Part shown: positions 1 to 12,900 of the stretch, piece by piece
Layout of the letters: each line of letters opens with the position of its first letter
Position numbering within the stretch: the stretch's first letter is position 1
DNA from: Dipetalonema caudispina
Taxonomy: Eukaryota > Nematoda > Chromadorea > Rhabditida > Onchocercidae
Assembly (NCBI GenBank): GCA_013365325.1
Contig: JABVXV010000454.1
Location: 1 to 39,676, forward strand
DNA length: 39,676 nucleotides
Reading direction: 5' to 3'
Position numbers and translations under genes: made by a program
Notes under the pieces: model-generated
Seen by the model: only the letters and a program-made list of their open reading frames with translations
The model's database searches: none
What the model was told of the DNA's origin: nothing

Positions 1-98
<98 letters not shown>

Positions 99-132
99 TT
101 AATAATAATAATAATAATAATGATAATAATAA
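1..132. repeat. (TAA)n microsatellite
   Basis: This is an almost uninterrupted trinucleotide tract of about 44 units with one TATTAA interruption near position 99 and a TGA variant at 121. It decays into imperfect AAT-rich sequence up to about 215. The window starts inside it, so its true length is unknown. Confidence 0.97.
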
Positions 133-425
133 AGACAAATAATAGCAGCAATAATAATTGTAAGAAATAATGATGATAATAATAACGATAATAAAAGTAA
201 TAAATTGTAATAATAAATGATAATCTCTTTTCAACTATAGTGATACTGTGATGTTGTGATAATGTTATGATAGTATTAAAGTTATATTCAAAACGTTATA
301 ATGATATTACAATGATATTCAGGATATTTAGTCTATATTTTTAAATCGTCAAATTCTGCAAGCTTTTATTCATTATGATCACATCTGATGTAATTATGGT
401 TTTATGATTAAACCCTTACACTTGT

Positions 426-650
426 GCCTGGTGGTGTAGTGGTTTATATGCTTTCAACCGGGTACTTAATTACGGACAAGTTCAATTCCTTGTCAGGTCA
501 GTAATGAACAGCATTGATGTCATCTATCTTAGCTAAGAAGATGCTCATCACCCATGGTGAGCATTTGGTGCGGCTATTCGATTAGTCTTTCTGAGTTGTC
601 CATTCCTTTGGGAATTCTTCATGATAAAATTTCACTTTAGAGATTTTGCC
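426..650 (+). mobile_element. tRNA-like head of a probable SINE
   Basis: The segment 426-499 has tRNA length and the two internal RNA polymerase III promoter boxes: a box A-like GGTGTAGTGGTT at 433-444 and a box B-like AGTTCAATTCC at 479-489. CCTG at 427-430 can pair with CAGG at 494-497 as the core of an acceptor stem, and ACAAG (476-480) can pair with CTTGT (489-493). The stems are imperfect, so a working tRNA is unlikely. About 150 bp of unrelated sequence follows, clearly richer in G+C than its surroundings, with an inverted CACCCATGGTG near 550. A tRNA-like head plus unrelated body is the build of a tRNA-derived SINE. There is no second copy in the window to confirm mobility. A lone tRNA pseudogene is the alternative. 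Confidence 0.5.
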
Positions 651-1234
651 CTTCCTATTAGCAATGATTAGTAAATTGATCGGTTATGTGATGATATTAT
701 CAAAGTTGCACTGTTATGATAACATTAGTAAATTATATTATCAATTATCTATTAATCCAGCTGTTTCTTCCTTCATTTAACTGAAAGTTTCATATGAAAT
801 TTGTAACTTTTTGACTTAATTCGAACATTTTGAAAGTTTTAACAATGTTTCACTATCAGCTTGCAATAATATCAAATGCACAAATACTATATACGAATAG
901 AAATTCTATACAAATGTGAATACAAATTTTGAATTAAAAATCTGAAAATATTGATATTCATCCTAAATTTATTTCATTTCAATTATTTATTAACTTTTTA
1001 TACATTTATTTTCCCATCATTCCATTACGAGAAAATTATTTCGAAAAATGAATTAAAAGAAATAAAGCAATAGTTTTATACACACACAAACAAAAAAAAA
1101 AAAAAATAAGATTAAAATTATAGTCTTATGTTAAAAAAAAAAAGGGAAAAAAAGAGTCTAAATTATGAATTTATGTAAAAATTAAAATCATGATTTTATG
1201 TTTCTTTTTTTTTTTTTTTCTTGCAATTAAATAA
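651..1234. other. gene-free AT-rich spacer downstream of the protease gene
   Basis: I see no exon-like sequence here. It holds homopolymer runs (1094-1106, 1132-1142, 1206-1219). It is the 3' flank of the minus-strand protease gene. No perfect AATAAA stands out within 100 bp of its stop; a minus-strand ATAAAA lies just past the poly-T run. Confidence 0.6.
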
Positions 1235-4200
1235 TTATAATAGTGTAAAATTTTGTATAGTATAACAAACACCAGTTATTTGACATATTTCATCAAGATA
1301 ACAATCAACTCGTGTAAAACGAGCAAGTTCATTTGGTGGACATCCTTTTAGACCATATGATGTAATACCAACAACTGTTGCTGTACCATTATCGTTAAGT
1401 TGTTGCATACCACTACCACTATCACCCTGTAAATAAATTTAAATTTAATTATTAAATTTTTAGTAGAATAATAAATGTAATTATATACATCAAAATTACT
1501 GAAAAAGATGAAATAAAAAAAAACACCCCGTAAATAAATTTAAATTTAATTATTAAATTTTTATTAGAATAATAAATGTTATTATATTCATCAAAATTAA
1601 TGAAAAAAATGAAGTAAAAAAAAAAGTACAGTATACATTTAAAAAAAAAAAAGAATTTTAATGGAATGTTTTTTTTTTTTTTTTTTTTTTTCAAAAACTT
1701 AACTGTTAAAAGTGTTAAGATGCAAAATGTAACAAATGAAATTTTAGATGTAATTATATCACCAAAAAAATTAATGTAAAGAAGACAGTAAAAAAAAGTA
1801 TAGTATATATGTAAAGAAAAAAAAAAAATTTTATGAAATAATTCTTTTTTTTTCCAAAAATTAATTGTTTAAAATTGTTAAATTATAAAATGATTGAATA
1901 AATTTAATTCATAAAAAATAAAAATATGAAATGTTTATACATACATAGCATATACGTGGTGTATCAGCGTATTTTGGATTCAATGATTTCATACATATGT
2001 AATCATCAACTTTTGTTGGCATCGTATCACTCCACGATGCTTTACAATTTACATCTAATTGCATCGGAATTTCACGAATTAGTGGGCTACCAGCAGAAAA
2101 TGCTATAATAAATTGGAAATTAATTATTTCAGAATTATCAAATTATTTTTGATAATAATAAAAAAATTATTTTAGTTGGGCTTATCTTTAATTTTTAGCT
2201 ATAAATCCTTTCTAAGTAAAAAAAAAAAAAATTTTTTTTTCCACTAATTTTCTAAATAAATGTATTTGTATTATAACAATTTTAAAAAAGTATTATTATG
2301 TAATAAAAATTTGCATATTTCATTAAAATAATTTAATATATCAATCTATCGAGTAAAAAATTTCTTGTATAGGATGTATTAAATGAATTGAAAATCAGTA
2401 ATAGATTAATCAACCTATCCATCACATTACTACGATTGTGTAATTTTTTTCTTTTTTCTTTTTTTTTTTTTTTTTGTTCTTCAACCATTTATAATACTTA
2501 CGATGTTTTCGTCCCCATCCAAAGATCATTAAAATATTTTGCAATTTTTCATTCTTCAATGGCAAACATATTGGTCGTACTTTATCAGTAAATATGAATG
2601 GTTGTTCAACTTCGATTATTGCCCAATCATGACCTTTCATACAATTTTCACTTATAAAATCGTTATCAATAATTACTGTGCGAATCTGTTTAATTAAAAA
2701 AAGAAAAAAAACAAATGAAGCATAAATATATATTTATTTATTTATTTAAAATACGATGGTATGATTAAATTATTGAAATGATATGAATAATTAAATGTTT
2801 TGTATTTGAAATTAAAGCGATTGTAATCTTCTAATCAAATCATGCATACAAAAAGGATACGATAATTTTCAATGTATATTATTTGATTTTTTATGTACGA
2901 CAAAATTATTACAATACAAGCAATGAAGTAATAGGAATTATTTAATGGATAATTAATCACTGAAATAAACAACTTAATGAAGAATTAAAATTAAATTCTA
3001 TTTTGTTGAAATTACTATAAAAAACAAAAAATTATTGCTTATTAAATATTTTATACCGTATTGTGGAATACATCTGCTTCTTCGCATATCGGATGATTTG
3101 TTTTACTGGTTGTAAAACCACGAATACATTTACCACCAAACAAAATTTTACGATTTAATAATTCGGTAATGTTACGATAGGTATTAGTTCTGAAATTTTA
3201 CACATTTAAACAATTATTAAATTGATAAATTTAATAAGATAATGAAAAAAAATTAACGAAAATATTATATTGTTTCGAGCATCGCAACAAAAAAAAAAAA
3301 AAACATAGTCATATTTGAAAGACAATGATAGTATTTAAATGGCAAATTATATAATTTACAATTTGAAATAACTAAACCATTGTTATCTTGAATAATTTGA
3401 GTGATTTAGAATCAAAATTTTGCAAGTTTTATTCAAAGAACTAAAATAACTAAAAAATGAAGTGAAAATTTTAAAAGAGACATATGGCTATGAAGTACAA
3501 AATAATGAAAAGCGATTGTATTTCAATTAAAAGGTCAAATAATTCGAATTTTAACAAAAAAGGAAGAAAGAAATGTATCATTTTAATTGATAGGATGTAT
3601 TACAATGCAAATGATGGCTACAATGAAATTGCTACAATTTAAAATTAAATTCTTATTTTCATTTTTTCCTCCACCGTTTTTATCTATACCCTTTTTTCTT
3701 TACTTTCAATTCTTCGTTAAGTAATGTTAGTTTAACATTTATGATAATTTTTATTAGTACCAAGTCTGTTGAATGAAAATATTTGATAATGAAGAAAAGT
3801 GTTAAAAAAAAAAATACCTGCATGGTATAACACTGTATCCGTTGAAGCTAACAAATGGATGTGCTGCAGTAAGGATATGATACGGTGATATGATTACACC
3901 ACCAAGTATATTAGTACCCTTGTATGAAATATCTTTTAGAATGAAACCGAAAATTTTTAAAAACTTTAGATTAATTAATTGAAATTTTGAGATTTCATGG
4001 AAAATTCACATATATTGCTAAAACATTTGAAGTTTTTAGATTTCATTAAAAATTTGTACATTCATAAAGAATCCAAAAAATTGAAAGTTTAGAGAAAATT
4101 TATATGTTTTTCTCATTGTTTTTCTTCGTTCTGTCAATTTTTTTTATCGATTTTTATAAAAATTTGGTAAAAATTTGTGACCAAAGCACCGATCACATGT

Positions 4201-5873
4201 ATAATATTACAACATTCGTTTACTTAATAATTTTGTTCCTTTGCTTGTTTTTTTTTTTTTCTATTTATTTTTTTTTACCAATTAAAATTTTTCGTTGATA
4301 TATTATTTACTGATTAATAGAGTGAAATTTCATGTTGAAAATTTGAAATGAAATTGAAATAATGGAAAAAAAAACAGTTAAAAAAAAGAGAAATATGATA
4401 AAATTTCAAACTGATTCATCATCTCGCTAGAAAGTGCAACTAATGAAAAGCACACTTTAAAAAAAAAAAAAAAAAAAGTAAATTTCGTTAGTTTTTCACA
4501 TTTCTTATACAATAAAATCTTATGACATGCAGAAATATTATCAAATTTTTACCAAATATGATATTTAAAATACTTACATTTAAAGCTATAGAAACAGCCC
4601 ATGGATAATTAAGTAATCCATGGAAAGAAACCTGGAAATTAAATAGCCAATGCTAGAAATTAAAAGCATAATAACAATTACTGATTGAAATAATTTAAAT
4701 TTACTAAGAATATTCATTTTTTGCAGTAAAGTTTATCATCTTAATTGCTACCGTAATTTTATTTAACCATTCAATTACTGTAGAATTGTATTGCTAGAAT
4801 TTACATTGGAATGATTTACTTGATAAGAAAACAACAACAAATTACTGATTAGCACTGCTAATACTAAGGGATTTGGTTAATTAGTAAAAATTTTTACGCT
4901 AAATGTCTGACTTTATCAAATGTTATCGAAAAATAGAATTAGAATTAAAAAATATTATAAGGTACTATGGGAGAAGGAATAAATTCGATAAGCTAATGAT
5001 AATCATAAAGATTTACAAAATAGTTTGAAAATTTCAAAAAAAAACTGAGTAAATTTAAAGGAAGAATTTTTTGTTTAAAATAATTTTCTCAGATAATAAA
5101 AAATAGACATACCTTGCCACAAATTGTTGCCAATAATTTATTCTCCCACGGTTTAATTTGGCGTATTTTTGGTTCTAAAGAAAAAAGAAAAAAAGGAAAA
5201 GTAAAATTATAGGTAACATTGAAATGATATTTAAATTTCATGTGAAAAATATCAAACAATTAAAGAGTTGAATTCTTTGGATGATAGAAATGATTAAATT
5301 TGGCATAGCTACTTTATATTTTTCTATTAGAATAACAAAATTTCAACAATCTCTGATAATAGCTATAAACAAAATTAATTTGCATTTTTCTTTGAAAAGA
5401 AAAAAAAAACGATTAAACAAACTTATGATTTAATATTATAATAAATGTACAATATATAATCGAATTTAAATTAAAAAAAGTAAAGGAATAAAATAGTTAT
5501 TCAATAATTGCTATTTAACAATAAATAAATTAAAAAACCACAAAAGAAAAGTAAAAAAAAAAATTGTTTACTAAATAATTTGCAAAAATTGTGAAATATA
5601 AAAGAAGAAGAAAAAAAATGCTTGTTTCAAAAGTTTACTAAAAATTGTTGTTCAAAAGTTTGCTAAAATTTTTCTTCTCAAAAATTTTACCGAAATTACC
5701 TGCTTGAAAAAATGAAACAATTAAAATATTGATGAATTACCTTTTGCAACACTAATATATGCAAAACGAAATTTAGCAGTGACATTTTGTTGAAATAAAC
5801 AATTAGCAAAGTAAAATATTAGAAGATGGAATAATAATTGAAAATTGTTGACAGTAATGAATTTAATGTTCAT
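1235..5873 (-). CDS. secreted trypsin-like serine protease (peptidase family S1), 8 exons
   Basis: In transcription order the exons are 5873-5741, 5174-5113, 4631-4578, 3918-3818, 3189-3057, 2685-2502, 2102-1945 and 1426-1235. All junctions are GT-AG, all phases match, and the join gives 338 residues. Residues 11-23 are hydrophobic, as in a signal peptide. The protease domain runs from about residue 66 to the end. The triad is His103 (LTAAH), Asp181 (HDWAIIEVE) and Ser278 (GDSGSG), so peptide-bond hydrolysis outside the cell is likely. Oddities: chymotrypsin position 189, which sets specificity, is Arg272 rather than Asp; the C42-C58 cysteines flanking the histidine are Leu and Pro; the IVGG activation start reads VSFH; and GDSGGP reads GDSGSG. 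It faces the membrane-protein gene head to head. The family call is firm; the substrate is unknown. Confidence 0.93.
1429..1625. repeat. 101-bp tandem duplication carrying a splice acceptor copy
   Basis: The sequence starting at 1429 is repeated from 1530 with few changes. The first copy contains the working acceptor of the last protease exon (minus strand ...TTTACAG). In the second copy, inside the intron, the same place reads TTTACGG. A looser repeat of the following poly-A and AGTA(C/T)AGTATA segment is found again near 1798-1810. Confidence 0.85.
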
Positions 5874-6995
5874 TTCGATATGAACCTGTTTTGTTTGCCT
5901 GCTTGTTGTTTATTTGTTTGAGTTTCATTCCTTTTTTCCCTTTCTCTCTCTCTCTCCCTTTCTCTCTCTTTCTTTTCTTTCCTTATTTTATTATTATCAA
6001 ATTTTTTTTTAAAATCATTAAATGAATCGAAGATTTTTCAATCCTTTTTTTCTGGTAAATTAATAAAAAAATTAAATAAATTAGTTCGTTTACACTTTTT
6101 TTTGTGGTAAATTTTCCTAAAGTGATTGATAAGTGAACTATCTTTTCTAATTAATTAGAGAAAATTGTAGGTGTAATAATGAGTGGTAAATAAAATGACC
6201 TGAGAAGGAAGTAATGATGAGCGGAAAGGTATGAAGATAAAAGGTCACTGGCAAGTCAAAAGTATTTAGATAAAAAAAAAGTTGACAAAGAAGATAGCTG
6301 ACAAGAATTTTCTACTAATACTAATTTTGATATGTTAATATTGATAACATTTATCAATTGGGCGCAAATTTATGATCATTTCTAGCAACGATACAATTTG
6401 TGAGCTGACAAAAAATGAAATTTTGAAAAAGTTTTGTCATAAATTTTTTAAAATTTTTAAGTATTAGAGATTATAAATATTGGTGTAACTATTAATGAAT
6501 TAAGTTAATTGGACACGATATCAAAAGGATGCTTTAAATAAACAGTTACGATGAAATAGAATGATTAATTTCTTTTGCAATAATAAAGTTAGTAAGTAAA
6601 TTCAATGATAGTTTCATGGTATCAAATAAAAGGATGAAATTTTTGAAAAAAAAAAATATATGTACTCTTATAGAGATAGAAATTATTAGTAAATGAGAAG
6701 AAATTAAAAATTACTTAACATCAATAAATTAACAAAAAAGGAATCGACGGAATGTTAAGCGATCACATTTTAACAAATCAATTTCCGCAACATTGAGTAA
6801 AAATATGAATTAATTATGGTTAAATTAGAATATAAAATAAATTAGGCAAAAAAAAAAGAGAGAAAGTTTTATGAAAATTAAAAATATTTGCATGCATATT
6901 TTTAAATAACAATGCAAAACAAAAAAAAAAAAAAAAAGAAAAAAGAAAAAAAAACGAAATAATTTGAGAAAGAATGAACAGATTGTGTAAATTCG
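5874..6995. promoter_or_regulatory. divergent intergenic region between two head-to-head genes
   Basis: This 1.1-kb stretch separates the start codons of the protease (minus) and the type I membrane protein (plus) and must hold promoter elements for at least one of them. A pyrimidine-rich CT tract lies at 5939-5981 (GA-rich on the protease sense strand, about 65-110 bases upstream of its ATG). Poly-A runs at 6644-6656 and 6920-6953 lie upstream of the other gene. I see no convincing TATA box among the many AT-rich candidates. Confidence 0.5.
5939..5981. repeat. CT-rich tract
   Basis: Interrupted (CT)n and TTTC repeat immediately upstream of the protease first exon. Such tracts can be promoter-proximal in nematodes, but here only the sequence and position are seen. 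Confidence 0.85.
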
Positions 6996-9900
6996 ATGAA
7001 TCGAGCGGTTGTTATTATTGCGGTGTTAATATTTTGTCTAATTGATCGGTAAAATTTTATGAAATTTGATCAATCCTAATCTAGTTTCTATCAAATTAAA
7101 TTTTTACACAGTTTTATTTTATTCAAAAATTTTGCCTTATTTCACCGTGAAATTTTAGACAAAAGAGAGAGAGAGAGAAAAAAAAAAAGGATAAAAATGA
7201 ATAATTGTTGATAAAATAGAACAGTTATCATTTTAAGTAATAAAATTTTTTCCAGAAAATTACAGCTAAAAGCTTGCTTTAAAAAAAAAAAAAAGAAAAA
7301 AATTACAAAGTTAAAATTTGTTTAAAAGGAAAAAAAGTTAGAAATATAATTTTTGGACTAAAAAGATTTACATGATTGTTATCATAGGAGTGATTAGATT
7401 AGGACTGATTTTAAGGTGATATTGTAAATTTGTTTTTAGAAATAATTGATATAAAACTTGTTATATATCATCCTGTTTCAGCACTTATAATACCAGTTTT
7501 CCTAATTAACTGATGTTGTCGCATTGTTTCTCATTCAAAGAATTGAATTTATAGAAAATAGCATTTCAAACTAATTAAATAATCAAACATTAGAAAGTGA
7601 GAAAAAGAAAAAATGAATTTGATCCTATCGAAAAGTTTATAATTTAATTGCATCACATTTACATAAATTATACATAATTTAAAATTTTTTTATTTTTAAC
7701 TGATAGTTTTTTTCTTTTTTTTTTTTTTCTCTCAATTTAGTGAGTTATTTGCAATCCTTTGGTTGAAAAGTGCAGAGGATTATTTACAAAAATGTAGCTT
7801 TGAAGCATATTTATCGAAACAGCAAAGTTATTATCGCGAATTTAAAGGTATTAATTGCATTAACTTAAAACTGGTTAGCTCATATTAAACGTTAACTTAA
7901 AATTCAATATTTTATATTAATCGTATAAATTAATATTTTATATTAAGGTGTTAATTTAAAATTGAATAATTTACAGCAAGTGTTGACTTGAAATTGAATA
8001 CGTTGTGTAAAGCTCTAATCAAAAATTGAATACCTTATATTGTATGTTAACATGAAATTAAATAATTTACGATTAATATAAAGTAATTTCGTTCTAAATG
8101 AAATTGTGTGAAATATTATTTAAAAATTATTCATTCATTTAATGTATTAATCTATCGGATATAATTGAATCAATTATAACACAATAATGGATAATCGATA
8201 TATTGGTGATTATCGATTGAAGATTTGCTACCTTGGTTCAAGTCCAATATATTATTGTCAACAATGGTTCGGCAATATTTGAGTGATTGCTTTCCAGCTG
8301 ATGAAAAAGCTAATGATCCTACTGCAACAGCTGACTTATCTGAACTGTATGCAAATGAGGCTTCTACGAAAAGTTTGACTAAATAATTTTCATTCTGATC
8401 AAATGATCATTATTGATCATAAATGATAGATGCTCGTGCAATCTAATTGATCAGAATGGTCGAGAATTGTTGTTAGTTGACGTACTATCTAATTTGAAAT
8501 ACATTACAAGATTATGCGTTAAATATTTGATTGATCTGATTTGGAATATGATCATGTGTTAATTGCTAGTTTGATCTCATTTGAAATATATTGACAGATT
8601 ATATGATAACTATTAGATTGATCTTGTTTGAAGCATCTTGATAGTTTATAAGCTGATTATTAGATTGATCTATTTCAAAAAGTCTTAATAGAGCATGAGG
8701 CCGATTGCTTGATTGATCTGGTTTGAAATAAATCGATAGAGCATTTGTTAATTATTAAATTGATCTGACTTGAAATATATTGGTGAAAGTTATTATTTCA
8801 TGCTAATCTATTTCTTGTCTTTCATTTAAGTAAATAAGCTGAAATAAATTTCAATTACTTTCAAAAATTTCAGTAGTTTTCCGGATTCCTATGATACAGC
8901 AATACCACTTGGATTATTTCGAATTAATCAAGCAATTCAAAATTTCTCCATTCCTATAAAAGATAAAATCACCTTAGTGCCAAATTATATCAACGTTGGT
9001 ATTTTTTGAAGATTTACAAATTTTTTTTTTTTAGCACTTAAAAAATTCTCTTTATCAATAAGTGAACATTAACGTAAATTAATTTATTGATGACTATGTG
9101 AGTGAATAAAAAAATGGAATAAGTCATTTTAGATTAGAAACAATCAATTTAAATTTTAACTAGAAATTTAGGGAATAAAATTTTAAAAGAGGTTTAAAAT
9201 TTTAGATACACAAGGAAATGTTAGCTGATGAGCAACAACGTGCAGGTTATATCATCCATAAACGATTATATTTTCGAAATCTTGTTCATTTGGGTGAAGA
9301 GTAAGTTAATAATTAGCATATTTTGTATACATTCCTTCTAAATTGCAATTTTTTTCAGTCGAAATTTTAAAATTTAAAAAATTAAAAAAAAGCTAATATT
9401 TGAAAATTTAACTTATTGCAATTTTAAAGTTATCCTTTATTTTTTCTTTTTTCAAGTAAGCCTTTCTTTTTTTTGAGAACTGATAAATGTATTGGCAATC
9501 GAAATGTAATTTGAAATTGATATATTCAAAAAAGAAATAGCATAATTGATTAAATTTAATTGATGAAAGTAATTTTGTTTAACTTCTTCAAAAAAAAAAA
9601 AAAAAAATAATAATTTCAAATAGAACCTTTAATAGAATATAAGCGATGTTATTGTAATCGAAATGTAATTTGAAATTTAATTTAGTCACAAAAAAATCGA
9701 CATAATTTAATTAATTCAATTAGTTTTGCAATTTTGTTTACCAAAATTTTCTCTAAATATAGATTTTTATCGAATATTATTAAGCTTATTGTAGCTAAAA
9801 TGTTATTTGAAATTAATAATATTTGACAAATTAGCATAATTTGATTAATTTGCTTGATGCAATTATGCTTGATAGATTCTTCACTTAAATATAAGTTTTT

Positions 9901-12900
9901 AATTGAACAATATTAATTGTTTATTTTTAAGTTGTGAAAAAGAAAAGGCACCGTTTATATTTGGCAATCAACGAATCGTTTCATTAATGCATGAAAGAAA
10001 TATGCCTTTTGAAGTAAACTTTTTTTTCGATATTTTCGATTGTTAATTTATTTTTACAAAATTTAAGAAAGTAATAATTACTGATTAATTTGCTAATATA
10101 TGTGTTAGTTGCATTTTGTATTATTTCATATTATTAAGGAATTATCGGATGGGAAATTTTTAAATTAACTAATAATCAATGTGCTTAATTTGTTAAATTT
10201 TTTTTATTGACTGATACAATTTTAAAGTTTAAGCACTTTTCATGCAAATATTAATGACAAATTTCCATTTCTAAATTTGTAAATGGAAATTAAACGGTAT
10301 TTATTTGCAGGTACCATGTTTTACTTGTTTGAAGAAGCTACCATCAGCTAATATTGTAAATACCTTTTATATGCTTCCACGCAGGTTTGAATTTTGGTAG
10401 ATTGAAATTTGATCAATTCTTTTCAAAAAATTTTCAAAATGCAACAGATAATTCCCAAAATGTTTTTGAACTTCTAACCAATTATTTTGAAAGCCGTGAA
10501 ATTGCTCTTAAGCCATTTAAAAATTTATGAAATAAAATTGCATTACTACAAGTTTTGCATAAATGAAAGCAATTATTACAAAATTGTATTTGTACTCAAT
10601 GGATTTCAATTTTTAGCTAATTTTCATATCCAGGAAATATTTGAAAAATTCATAAAATTTTGTTTAAAATTTTTTGTCATTCATATTGATAAATTATTAT
10701 AAAATGCATTTAAATAGGATAGACTATAGAAATGGGAAATATTAGAGATAGGATAATTTTATATATTTCAAATATCTTCTGCCAAATTTTAAACAAGAAT
10801 AATTTTTATGAAATATTTCAGAGTTAATTAACACGATAGTCTGTCATGATCGTGGTTTAGTTAGATTTTAAATTTCAAATTCAAATTAAGTTGATGTTAA
10901 TGAAACAATTTTAAAGCAATATTAGAATTAAAACTAACATTTTTATAACTAATATTTCACATTAACTATTAAAGTGTTCAACTCTTTTTCTTTTTTTTGC
11001 TCCAATTGTTTCCTAAATATTTCAAAGTTTTTAATCTTTTTTTTTTTGCATATCAATTTGTTAAGATACTTTTATGCTAATTTCTAACAAATATTATAAA
11101 TAACAAATATCAAAGTTTTATTTGCATTTGAATTTTAGGGATGTTTTTGCACCAATTTCATTTCGTAAACGTATTGAAGCTTTTTCTGCCTATGAATTTG
11201 ACATACAAAAAGAGGATGATACTAAAGCAGAAGATGTTGAAGAAAATAGTAATCATTTATCAACAACTACAGCAATATTTTCAAATGAAACTAATACAAC
11301 AATTGAAACTACCAAACATTCGATGACAACTCAAACAATCAGAAATAATAATAAGAAATTAAAAAAACGACAATATTATCGGATACCATTTGCTGCATTC
11401 TTATATAATTTTGCTATTAGAAGTTAGTGTTTCTATAAATATATTTCAATTATTATTATTGTTTCTTTTCTTTTTTTTTAATCTTTTTAGTTTAAATAAA
11501 ATCATTCAAATTTATCTTTCAATAATATTTGGTTAATTTCTTTTTTTTTCATTTTATTTTTTAATCATGCATATTTTAGTTGTTGTAACTAAATTGGTTT
11601 AGTCAAAAATTCGATTATGCTAATTAATTTTTCATTTAATAAATTATTTATAGAATTTACGGATCCAAATTATGACGATAAACGGACAACATTCCGTGGT
11701 CCATTTCTTGCTGATCGTTGGTGGGATCGAATGATTGTTAACGAGTAAACAAAGATAATATTGGATTAAGATATATTAAAAAAGCTAATAATTATTTAAA
11801 TGATTTAATTTTTAAAATTTATATATTGTGTTTCAAAAATAATTCAAATCAATAAATCAAAAATGAGAAGTTAAATTGATTTAAAGGGATAACTTAGAAG
11901 TAGCAATACCAATTCCGGATGGACGCTTACGAATTAATCCGGATCCGGGACGATTACGACAATACTATCCACATTTTAATAGTATGACTATTGTTTGTGC
12001 TCAGGTTTTTGATTTTACTATTTTTAATTATGTGTGAAATAATTTCACTAAAGCATAATATTTTCATACAATCACTTTTCAAAAATGCAAAAATTGAATG
12101 AATTTTTTTTTTTTTATTTCTATAATTATTTGTTGTAATTTAGCAAGTAGATGGTACACTAATTGAAACAGATATCATAGTTAACGTGGATACGCTTGTG
12201 GAAGATCCTATTGATGAAAAACCGGAATGTTTATTTAGCATACATTTTTCCGAAAAACGAAAACAGGAATGTACAACAAAATATCATTCTTTTCAGGAGG
12301 TTTTTTACAAATTTTTAGTTGAAATGCTAAAATTTTTACAGTAATTAAGGATAAATTGAATTAACTTAAAAAGAAAAAAAGAGAAAACAATTTGACGATT
12401 AGATTTTCCTTCAATTTAAGTTCATTTCCAATATATGATATCAAGTATCGATTAATTCTGACAATTCTGTTATATCAATTGCTATCTAATCTGGCTGAAA
12501 TAAATGATTTGATTAGATTAAATGCATCAAATTAGATTTTTATTGAAAAAGAAAGAAAAAATGATGAATATGTAGGAAAAATTACAGAAGATTTAAGTCA
12601 AAAAAAAAAAAATTAATTACAAAATTTTTCTAGCGTCGTCAAGATGATTATGGTAAACTTGATTATCGTTATCGTATTCGTGATTATCAACCGATACCGA
12701 TGAATTTTCATGCTATTGAAAAATTGGAATATAATTTGAAAATTGATATTGGTTATGAGCAGTGGTCATGTTGTACGGCATGTTGTTGCACTAGGAAAGT
12801 TTGTCGTCGAGAATTCGCTCTCGACAAAGATGAATGGTATTGAAGTTTGCAATCACAAAAAATTTCTTCCAAAAAAAAAAAAATAATAATAGAGAAATAT

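Noticed and set aside
8872..9000. Donor after 8998 (G|GTATTT) for exon 4 of the membrane-protein gene
   Set aside because: It looks better as a donor than the one after 8994, but it leaves a phase that hits a stop in the next exon. Only the 8994 boundary keeps the frame.
11141..11326. Second plus-strand open frame overlapping exon 8 of the membrane-protein gene
   Set aside because: It is an out-of-frame shadow of the exon at 11139-11422, whose phases match both neighbours.
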